The notes beneath the pieces are model-generated. The model saw only the letters and a list, made by a program, of their open reading frames with translations, had not been told where the DNA came from and made no database searches. The translations under genes and the position numbers were made by a program. A stretch of DNA of 64,000 nucleotides from Verrucomicrobiaceae bacterium (lineage in GTDB: Bacteria > Verrucomicrobiota > Verrucomicrobiia > Verrucomicrobiales > Verrucomicrobiaceae): contig JAIBCL010000003.1 in assembly GCA_019694165.1 (NCBI GenBank), forward strand, positions 248,001 to 312,000, read 5' to 3'. This document shows positions 56,290 through 64,000 of the stretch, in pieces. The first letter of the stretch is position 1, and every line of letters begins with the position of its first letter.

Positions 56290-56568
56290 TTACACAGGCG
56301 ACGACGGCCCCCGGCTGTTGTCATTGGGTCCGGCGTTGTTTCTGACAAACGGAGGACACAGGAAAAGATAGGCGACGATGCCGAGCACCGGAGCCATCGT
56401 GATCACGAGAAACCAGAGAATCTTGTCGCCGGTCTCAAACTTGGTGGCGCGCAGGATTTGGAAGAGGCAGATCCAGTAAACGACGACGTAAATAATCCAG
56501 CCGATCAGGAAAATCCGGCCGAGAGGGTCTGCACCGCCGAAGAACGAAGTTGGGAGGTTGAATTTCAT
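56290..56568 (-). CDS. Small membrane protein, PLDc_N-like
   Basis: 92 residues with two hydrophobic spans, RIFLIGWIIYVVVYWICLF and ILWFLVITMAPVLGIVAYLF. The segment KILWFLVITMAPVLGIVAYL resembles the phospholipase D N-terminal (PLDc_N) membrane motif (xxW..v....PvlG.i.Y), although no PLD catalytic domain is present. It is 30 bp after the DUF1800 gene. Confidence 0.6.
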   Translation of the reverse strand: MKFNLPTSFFGGADPLGRIFLIGWIIYVVVYWICLFQILRATKFETGDKILWFLVITMAPVLGIVAYLFLCPPFVRNNAGPNDNSRGPSSPV

Positions 56569-56598
56569 GCGTGGACAGAATACAAAATTGATTCCGCA

Positions 56599-58131
<1,533 letters not shown>

Positions 58132-58138
58132 GGGGGCA

Positions 58139-58249
58139 AGTATTCAGTTTTCAGTGGTCAGTGTTCAGTGGCGCAAGCGTTGGCGGTGGCATCTGCGTGT
58201 TCGGCTCAGCGACTGAATACTGAATACTGAAAACTGAACACTGAATACT
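58139..58249. repeat. Inverted array of 7-bp NNTCAGT repeats
   Basis: AGTATTCAGT (58139-58148) pairs with ACTGAATACT (58240-58249). The left arm reads ATTCAGT, TTTCAGT, GGTCAGT, GTTCAGT: four consecutive heptamers. The right arm, read inverted, is ATTCAGT, GTTCAGT, TTTCAGT, ATTCAGT, ATTCAGT. A unique ~42-bp centre separates them. The element fills the gap between the DUF1800 gene start and the next gene's stop. Confidence 0.85.
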
Positions 58250-58260
58250 CCGGCAACACA

Positions 58261-58755
58261 TCACGCCTGCACGACAGCGGGCGCTTCCACCTGCGGCTTC
58301 ACAAACCACGACCTCACACTGATGCCCCAGCCCATCACAGCGATGAGCGGTAGCACGAGCACCCAGCCGACGAGCGGCAGCAGCGCGGAGCCGACGAGGA
58401 CGAATCCGCCGCGCATCGTTTGCTTCCACGGATTCGAGGAGGCCAGGTAGGGCCAGACTTTGCGGCCGATGAAAGTGGCGAGTCCGTCGGCGCTGGCGAA
58501 GCCCCAGAGCAGGAGAATGGTCAGCGGAATGACACCGGCGAGACCGGCTTTGCCGAGCTTGCTGAGAATCGCGATCGTGATGAGCAGCGGCACGATGCCG
58601 ATGATCAATGACTTGATGTTGCCCGTGGCGGCGACTCGCGCGCGCTTTTCAGCCGCCGTCGGCCAAAGCGCCTGACCGCAAAGCCAGAGCGAAGGAAGTG
58701 CGATGATGAATCCGGCGGCGATGGCCACCCACATGAAAATGGTTGAGATAAGCAT
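58261..58755 (-). CDS. Polytopic membrane protein of unknown function
   Basis: 164 residues with about four membrane segments: ISTIFMWVAIAAGFIIALPSL, LIIGIVPLLITIAIL, GVIPLTILLLWGFASADGL and LLPLVGWVLVLPLIAVMGWG. A KRARVAATGNIKSL loop follows the first. No domain recognised. It lies 11 bp beyond the repeat element at 58139-58249. Confidence 0.7.
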   Translation of the reverse strand: MLISTIFMWVAIAAGFIIALPSLWLCGQALWPTAAEKRARVAATGNIKSLIIGIVPLLITIAILSKLGKAGLAGVIPLTILLLWGFASADGLATFIGRKVWPYLASSNPWKQTMRGGFVLVGSALLPLVGWVLVLPLIAVMGWGISVRSWFVKPQVEAPAVVQA

Positions 58756-58891
58756 GGTGAAGTTGGAGAGGGTGTTGGTTGAGTGTTGGAGGGTGTAACG
58801 GTGGAGTTGAAGGGTGGTAACGGACGAAGTGAAAATGTTTGGGCTGATGGCGAAGATTGCCTTTTTGCGGGCTGATGGCTAAACTCCAGCC

Positions 58892-59143
58892 ATGAACGCC
58901 ACGACCTTGGATGCTCTGATGTCGCCCGTAGCGGGTTGCCTCGACGAACCGTCGTTGAAGGCGCTTGTGCAATTGCGTGCCTCACCCGAAGCTGTAGCCC
59001 GTGTAGAGTGGCTGGCGGAACGAGCGAATGAGGGTGAACTGACCGCGGAACAACGCGCAGAATACGAAAGCTGCGTTCTCTTCGCCAACTTCCTCGGCGT
59101 CCTACAGTCGAAGGCTCGTCGCAAAATCAATGGAGCGGTCTGA
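58892..59143 (+). CDS. Small protein coupled to HNH nuclease
   Basis: 83 residues (MNATTLDALMSPVAGCLDEP), mostly helical and acidic, ending QSKARRKINGAV. It overlaps the HNH gene by one base (TGATG). Small helical proteins with a RxxxLxxRANEGxLTxEE-like text (here ERANEGELTAEQRAEYES) are often found just upstream of HNH genes in Planctomycetes and Cyanobacteria. It may be a partner or antitoxin of the nuclease; this is positional inference. Confidence 0.7.
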   Translation: MNATTLDALMSPVAGCLDEPSLKALVQLRASPEAVARVEWLAERANEGELTAEQRAEYESCVLFANFLGVLQSKARRKINGAV

Positions 59144-59541
59144 TGGGGGTCTCGGCTGCAGCTCGTCGCTGGGTGCGAGAGGTCTCGCTGGGACGCTGCG
59201 AGTACTGTCGCATGGCCGAAGCTTGGGAACCCTACTTCCACTACCATGTGGAGCACATCATCGCCCGGCAACATGGCGGAAATGATGATCGGTCGAATCT
59301 CGCTTTCTCATGCAACCACTGCAATCTGCTGAAGGGTCCAAACATATCGAGCATCGACCCTGACACAGGGAAAATGACGGCTCTCTTCCATCCGCGAAGC
59401 CAAGAGTGGAAAGACCATTTCGTGCGCGAGGGTGGCCTCATCATCGGTCGGACTGGGATCGGGCGGACGACGGTTTTTCTGTTGCAGATGAATGCGCCGC
59501 ATCGCGTGGAACTCCGAATAGAGAATGGCGATGAGTTCTAG
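59143..59541 (+). CDS. HNH endonuclease
   Basis: 132 residues. Zinc-binding Cys pairs CEYC and CNHC frame the HNH core VEHIIARQHGGNDDRSNLAF. The short size and lack of other domains suggest a free-standing homing-type or defence-type nuclease. Coupled translationally to the small helical protein upstream. Nothing around it looks like an intron, intein or phage. Confidence 0.88.
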   Translation: MGVSAAARRWVREVSLGRCEYCRMAEAWEPYFHYHVEHIIARQHGGNDDRSNLAFSCNHCNLLKGPNISSIDPDTGKMTALFHPRSQEWKDHFVREGGLIIGRTGIGRTTVFLLQMNAPHRVELRIENGDEF

Positions 59542-59550
59542 AGGAATAGA

Positions 59551-59934
59551 TCACTTCACCTTTTGATCAGCGGGCTGCTTCGGCTTGATTTTCTGGAAGG
59601 TCTCGCGCTGCTCGGGAGTGAGGTCTTTGTCGATGTCGGTGACGGCGCGATCGACGATGTCCCAGATGCGTGTGATGCCTTCGGCGCGGAGGGCGGTGAG
59701 TTCTTGCACGGCGCTTTCAGTGCGGGCGTCGAATTTCTTCCGCTGCTCGTCGGTCGGGTGAAGTTTTTCGAGCTGCTTCATCGCGGCGCTTTTCCAGAAG
59801 GTGGGCTGCTCCTTCTTTTTGTTGATGGCGGAGGTGAGGCCCACGCCAAGGACGAAGCCGACCGCAACGCTGACGAAGACGAGCAGCGAGAGCAGGAGGC
59901 CCACTTTCAGGCGACGGCTGCGAATCAGGGCCAT
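59551..59934 (-). CDS. CpxP/Spy- or CnrX-like periplasmic protein
   Basis: 127 residues. An N-terminal anchor (KVGLLLSLLVFVSVAVGFVLG) precedes a helical periplasmic part with two LTxxQ-like motifs, KLHPTDEQRKKFD and DLTPEQRETFQ, as in CpxP/Spy and heavy-metal sensors such as CnrX. It overlaps the preceding membrane gene by 10 bp and completes an ECF module. It may sense envelope or metal stress. Confidence 0.7.
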   Translation of the reverse strand: MALIRSRRLKVGLLLSLLVFVSVAVGFVLGVGLTSAINKKKEQPTFWKSAAMKQLEKLHPTDEQRKKFDARTESAVQELTALRAEGITRIWDIVDRAVTDIDKDLTPEQRETFQKIKPKQPADQKVK

Positions 59935-60218
59935 GAGAGGTCGTTGGTGATGGTGCGCTCGACGGCGGGTCGCTCAATGCGGAATTCATACCAGTCGGCA
60001 AAAGCGAACCCGGCGGCGATGAGGCCAACGGCAACCGTCGCAAAAATGGCGCGCAGGCCGAGTGCGCTGACGATGTCCTCCCACGGCTCGGCCACGGTTT
60101 CGCGGCTGCGCGCGAGGACGCGGGTGGCGCAGCCAAAGGGCAGGTCGGGCAGCGCTTCATCGAGGAGGCCGTCGGCTTGTCTGGCGAGCTTTTGCCAGCG
60201 TTGGTCGAAGTCAGTCAT
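59925..60218 (-). CDS. Single-span membrane protein, probable anti-sigma factor
   Basis: 97 residues. A cytoplasmic N-terminal helix (MTDFDQRWQKLARQADGLLD) precedes one membrane span (ATVAVGLIAAGFAFADWY, about 60-77) and a short periplasmic tail. The layout fits a CnrY- or RseA-type anti-sigma factor. It lies 6 bp after the sigma gene and overlaps the CpxP-like gene. No classical zinc anti-sigma motif is visible. Confidence 0.6.
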   Translation of the reverse strand: MTDFDQRWQKLARQADGLLDEALPDLPFGCATRVLARSRETVAEPWEDIVSALGLRAIFATVAVGLIAAGFAFADWYEFRIERPAVERTITNDLSWP

Positions 60219-60224
60219 GGCGTG

Positions 60225-60818
60225 TCATTGAAATTCACTCTTCATCTGCTGCCGCGCGAGTTTTCGCAGCTTCAACCGTGCGCGCATGGCTCGCATTTTC
60301 ACCATGGGCCGCGTCCAGCCGGTGAGCTGGCTGATCTCGGCGGTGGAGCGTTGTTCGAGATCGAGGAGCGTGAGCACGAGGCGATCGGGAGGCGAAAGCT
60401 GCGCGAGCAATCGGGCGACGATGGTCTTCGCATCCGATGAAGAATGATGCGTCGGCTCTTGAGTCTGGTGGTTGTTGAGAAAGTCCATCCACTCCGCCTC
60501 GCCCTCGCTCAGATCGGCGAAGCGCCACTCGGGTCGCGAGCGCTCGGCGCGCAGAGCATCGAGACAAGTGCGCACGGTGAGTCGCGAGACCCAATGCTCG
60601 AAGGGAACGCCGTCGCGATGCTCGTAGGCTTCGAGGCGCTGGAAGATTTTCACGAACACGTCCTGCACGAGATCCTCTTCGCTCTCGCGACGCGGCAAAT
60701 GATTCCGCACGAGTCGCCGCACCAGCGGATGCAGATGCGCGATGAGCGACTCCGCGGCTGGCGAGTCGCCTTTGCGCACGAGCGCGATGCATGATTGCAC
60801 GTCGAAGGCGTCCGGCAT
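60225..60818 (-). CDS. ECF-family RNA polymerase sigma factor
   Basis: 197 residues from MPDAFDVQSCIALVRKGD (the frame upstream to 60908 is not coding-like). Region 2 reads RRESEEDLVQDVFVKIFQ; region 4 reads LLDLEQRSTAEISQLTGWTRPMVKMRAMRARLKLRKLARQ (residues about 148-190). It is followed tightly by a membrane protein and a periplasmic sensor, so it is probably released from the membrane on an envelope signal. Target promoters are unknown. Confidence 0.92.
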   Translation of the reverse strand: MPDAFDVQSCIALVRKGDSPAAESLIAHLHPLVRRLVRNHLPRRESEEDLVQDVFVKIFQRLEAYEHRDGVPFEHWVSRLTVRTCLDALRAERSRPEWRFADLSEGEAEWMDFLNNHQTQEPTHHSSSDAKTIVARLLAQLSPPDRLVLTLLDLEQRSTAEISQLTGWTRPMVKMRAMRARLKLRKLARQQMKSEFQ

Positions 60819-60944
60819 CACGATGGGCTGGTTTTGGAAGAGCGGTGGCGCACACGCGAATTCAAACGCGAATCTGTGTGCGGCGGTAACGATAAATCCC
60901 GAGGACATCGCAAGCGGCGTGGTCGAGGTGCATGTGTGCCCGCC

Positions 60945-63914
60945 CTACTTCAGGCTCTTGATGAACAAAATCAGCGACTGGATCTGCGACTCGTTCAGGA
61001 TGCCGTTGTAGATCGGCATGCCGGCGTCGAATTTCTCGAAGCCCTTCACGACTTTCGCGGGCGGATTCACGATGGACTCGTGCAGGTAGGCTTCGTCGGC
61101 CTTCACCTTGAGCGGTGTCTTCACGTTTTCGCCGTTCGCTTTGCCGATCTCGCGCTCGGTGCCGAAGATGCCGCGCCAGCTCGGGCCGACTTTGCCGACT
61201 GTCGTGCCATCCGTGCTGTGGCAGGCCATGCAGCCGACCATTTGATAAAGCCGCTGGCCTTCCTCGACGGTCGGTTTTGCCAGCGCCACGTCGGCGGTCT
61301 TGCGCGGTGTGAGATCGACCTTGATGTCGCCGAAGCCTTCCTTCACCGGATCAAAGGTCATCAGGTCCCACGGCGAGAAGTAGGCCGTGTTCTCCGCCTT
61401 CAAGCCCGCCTCGCTCTTCAATCCCCAGCCGATGCGCATTTGATGCACGCCCGCTTTCATGTCGGGAATGCCGACCAGCACGCTCATGCCGTCTTTGCTC
61501 AAATAAGCGCTGCTCGCGTTCACCCATTCCTGGCCAGGCGTGCCGTCGAGCTTGAGATGCGGCGAGCCGTACTCAGCCGTGCGCTTGTAGTTCCAGCGCT
61601 CGGCGCTGTAGCTTGCGGGATCGGGGGCCAGCTTCGCGTCGAGCTTCGCATTGAAGCGGAGAAGCAGGCCTTTGTCCGTCGGCGTGCATTCCTTCAGCAT
61701 CACGCGCTCGCCGCCGGTGTAGCGGATGCGCGCGAGGCCGCTGATCTTCTTCGCGGTGGTGCCCCAGATTTGGAACCCGACCACATAGAGCTGTCCATCC
61801 GCGGGATTCACATGCGCATTGAGCGGGCCGAAATCGAAGTCGCGCCAGAAGCTCATCACCGTCGCCTGCGGGCGCTGGAAGCGCGTGTTCATGAGCACGC
61901 GGAAAAGCTCGGGCCGGTTGTAGCCGACGAGCATGAACTCATCGTTCAGCGGCCCCATCTTCGCGTCCGTCAGCCACACCTGCGACACCGAACTCGGATT
62001 CACCGGATGCGGGATCCACGTCAGCGGCTCGGTGATCGTCTCGGGATACTGCTCCTTCGGCGCGATGGTCGGCAGGTGACCGTAGAAATGGTGATCGCTG
62101 ATGATGTGCAGCGGCGTGCTCGGTACATAGTTCCCCTGCTGATCACTCGCGGTGACGAGCCCCGTCTTCGGATGCACACCGAGGAAAGGCTGGCGGAGGC
62201 CATAGCCGATCACCTCAAAGCTCTTCCCATCCGGCGCGACCTTGATCACCGTGCCATTGTGCTTCCCGAACGTCGTGCCCTCCTGCCCGCCTTTGGAAAT
62301 GTAAAGCTCACCCTTCGGCCCCAGCTTCATCGAGTTCGGGAACTCCCGCGTCTCCGCCGTCTGCGCGAAGAGATTGCAGAACATCTCGTAGCGATCGCAC
62401 TCGCCGTCGCCGTTCGTGTCGAGGAGTTTCCAGATGCCGTTGCGGTCGAAGACGAGGATGTCAGAGGTCAGAGAGGCAGAGATCAGAGGATCAGAAGTCG
62501 GACCCTCAGATTTCGAAGCAGCCGACGAATCGCCACTCGTTCCCGAACGAGATTGCTGACCTCTGAGGCTCTGACGCTCTGACTTCTGTGGCTCTGACCC
62601 CTGACCTCTGACCACAATGCTCATCGGCTCATGCAGCCCGCTGGCAAACCGCTTCCACTTCACCTCCTTCAAGTCGCTCACGAGGCCGGAGATCAGCCAC
62701 ACATCGCCATCCATCGTCACACCGACGGCGTTACCCTTGTCATCAAGGAAGTCGATGTCCGCGAGACGCACGTTGCGCTTCCACGGATTCTCCAGCGGCA
62801 GCGGGATGTCATCGAGGACGTAGGACGGCGCTTTGGCGTGTTCGAGTTCCGCGTGGGTGGTGATGGCTTGGGGCCAGTGCTGGAGCAGCTTTGTTCCACC
62901 CACCTGGCCTCTGGCAGTGTTCAAAAGTCGGTTTCGCTCGTCCGGAGGAAGAAGTCTTCCAACCGCACCTTTCGGTAAGTCACGGTGATGTGCAGGAAAA
63001 TCTGTGACGGAGACGCCGCACGCCCACTTCATGTCCACAGATGGCAAAACTTGAAACCGGCACCCCTTATCGAATGCTCGTTTGATCGGCAGACCTGTCC
63101 TGCCGTCACTCTGCCCAATCACCGATTGGTCTGGAAAGCCCTCGCGATAGAACATGGTTTCGTTGTGTCTTGCCACACACCGGTCCCAAATTAGCACTGC
63201 GGAATCGGCGTCCACATCCGCGCTAATCAATTCCAACACCTGAACCCCATTCACGGAATAGTCGAGTACTGTGGCAGGTCCATTAACAACGAGGCCATTG
63301 AACCTTCCGATGCCGGATTGAATCGGCCCCTTCCCCACCTCCTCCTTGCTCGGCCCTGAATCACGCGGATCGGTGAAGCTCGGTTTGTCGCCGACCTGCC
63401 AGCCCGGATAGATGCCGTTTGCCAGCCACACCTTGCCAATCGGCTTCGGCAGATCGTCCTGACCGTCTTTGGTCTTCTGGCCGGCGATGTGATACGAGCC
63501 GGGCGCGAGGCCGTCGGGCGTGACGGGTGGTTTTCCTTCCTCGCCCTCCCATATGCAGGCGATGCGGAGAAGATCGGTGTCGAAGCAGGCCCAGAGATTG
63601 TGACCGAGATTCAGGATGATGCCGCGCGGCGTGAGGTTGTCCTTCGGGAACCCTTCGCCGACATCGCGTGCATCGAGCACGCTGCTGAAGAACGGGAAAT
63701 CTTTCTCATAAAAATCGCCCCACGGTGATGGCGGCGGCGGAGGTGGCACAGGCGGCTTCGTTTTGGCCTTCACCTTCACGGGCTTTTCGGCTCCGGCTTC
63801 CTTCTTGCCGCCCGCCTTCTTCCCATCCGCCGGCTTGTCACCCGCCGCGCGGACTGGCGAAACGAAAACGGACAGCCCAAGCAAGGCGGAGAAGATGGTG
63901 GCGCGGCGGATCAT
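60945..63914 (-). CDS. Secreted cytochrome c / sorbosone-dehydrogenase-like propeller protein with an in-frame repeat insertion
   Basis: 989 residues from MIRRATIFSALLGLSVFVSPVRAAG (signal peptide) and a Lys/Ala/Pro linker. The region SPWGDFYEKDFPFFSSVLDA resembles the DUF6797-type family. The middle (about 480-830) is propeller-like, with KLGPKGELYISKGGQEGTTF and GYGLRQPFLGVHPKTGLV, as in glucose/sorbosone dehydrogenase-type proteins. A C-terminal cytochrome c has VGCMACHSTDGTTVGKVGPS and GMPIYNGILNESQIQ. A 51-residue Ser/Gly/Glu-rich insert comes from the 153-bp element at 62460-62612. It is likely a periplasmic electron-transfer protein. Confidence 0.88.
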   Translation of the reverse strand: MIRRATIFSALLGLSVFVSPVRAAGDKPADGKKAGGKKEAGAEKPVKVKAKTKPPVPPPPPPSPWGDFYEKDFPFFSSVLDARDVGEGFPKDNLTPRGIILNLGHNLWACFDTDLLRIACIWEGEEGKPPVTPDGLAPGSYHIAGQKTKDGQDDLPKPIGKVWLANGIYPGWQVGDKPSFTDPRDSGPSKEEVGKGPIQSGIGRFNGLVVNGPATVLDYSVNGVQVLELISADVDADSAVLIWDRCVARHNETMFYREGFPDQSVIGQSDGRTGLPIKRAFDKGCRFQVLPSVDMKWACGVSVTDFPAHHRDLPKGAVGRLLPPDERNRLLNTARGQVGGTKLLQHWPQAITTHAELEHAKAPSYVLDDIPLPLENPWKRNVRLADIDFLDDKGNAVGVTMDGDVWLISGLVSDLKEVKWKRFASGLHEPMSIVVRGQGSEPQKSERQSLRGQQSRSGTSGDSSAASKSEGPTSDPLISASLTSDILVFDRNGIWKLLDTNGDGECDRYEMFCNLFAQTAETREFPNSMKLGPKGELYISKGGQEGTTFGKHNGTVIKVAPDGKSFEVIGYGLRQPFLGVHPKTGLVTASDQQGNYVPSTPLHIISDHHFYGHLPTIAPKEQYPETITEPLTWIPHPVNPSSVSQVWLTDAKMGPLNDEFMLVGYNRPELFRVLMNTRFQRPQATVMSFWRDFDFGPLNAHVNPADGQLYVVGFQIWGTTAKKISGLARIRYTGGERVMLKECTPTDKGLLLRFNAKLDAKLAPDPASYSAERWNYKRTAEYGSPHLKLDGTPGQEWVNASSAYLSKDGMSVLVGIPDMKAGVHQMRIGWGLKSEAGLKAENTAYFSPWDLMTFDPVKEGFGDIKVDLTPRKTADVALAKPTVEEGQRLYQMVGCMACHSTDGTTVGKVGPSWRGIFGTEREIGKANGENVKTPLKVKADEAYLHESIVNPPAKVVKGFEKFDAGMPIYNGILNESQIQSLILFIKSLK
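62460..62612 (-). repeat. Palindromic TCAGAG-repeat element inserted in-frame in a coding sequence
   Basis: GTCAGAGGTCAG (62460-62471) pairs perfectly with CTGACCTCTGAC (62601-62612). Both arms are runs of seven- to eight-base TCAGAG-type repeats, and the centre holds CTCGTTC/GAACGAG (62536-62551). The element is 153 bp, exactly 51 codons, and contains no stop in the gene's frame. It splits the family text between SIVV and ILVFDRNG. Confidence 0.85.
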
Positions 63915-64000
63915 GTGGTGATGGAACGCTACTGCTGCGGCTGGAATTTCCGCCGTCAACGTGGGGCGAGCCGCTGGCTTGCCCGCAATGGGAACGCGCC

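Overview
The window is GC-rich bacterial chromosome. Its gene families point to the Verrucomicrobiota/Planctomycetota group, most likely a Verrucomicrobiales (Prosthecobacter-like) organism: five DUF1501 proteins with twin-arginine leaders, DUF1549/DUF1553 proteins with planctomycete-type cytochrome c domains, a DUF1800 protein, a Hanks-type Ser/Thr kinase with a large C-terminal sensor, many propeller enzymes with signal peptides, and a short EF-Ts. This assignment is inferred from gene content only; no rRNA or tRNA gene was seen.

Region 1 (1-17480) is a carbohydrate-catabolism locus. A LacI-type regulator (16422-17480, +) diverges from a long minus-strand run: D-lyxose-isomerase-like cupin, D-2-hydroxyacid dehydrogenase, two-part sialidase-like propeller, galactonate-dehydratase-like enolase-superfamily enzyme, RraA-type aldolase, BNR/LamG protein, MFS transporter, second sialidase-like propeller, M14-peptidase/esterase fusion, SGNH esterase, and a truncated five-bladed-propeller protein at the window edge. 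Several stops and starts overlap (ATGA, TGATG). A perfect 19-bp palindrome sits just before the regulator start. A REP-associated transposase (RAYT) with its own palindromes and a 140-bp tandem array lies inside the run, on the opposite strand.

Region 2 (17600-28740) is mixed. It holds an esterase, a gene remnant, a propeller protein related to the truncated one, two DUF1501 genes around an acyltransferase and a small membrane protein, a DUF218 protein, MscL with a clear terminator, lactate permease and a lipoprotein.

Region 3 (28733-51000) holds two sets of DUF1501 plus cytochrome-type DUF1549/DUF1553 genes. Between them lie a GNAT acetyltransferase, membrane proteins, the large kinase and a GH44 glucanase.

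Region 4 (51111-64000) has an SDR/TrkA-C pair, rpsB-tsf, a DUF1501/DUF1800 operon, an HNH nuclease pair, an ECF sigma module with a probable anti-sigma factor and a CpxP-like protein, and a large cytochrome c protein whose gene contains an in-frame 153-bp palindromic insertion.

The strongest unusual signals are the RAYT array, the inverted arrays of short TCAG-core repeats (one of them inside a coding sequence), and the regulated sugar-acid locus, which has sialidase-fold enzymes but no sialic acid pathway genes.
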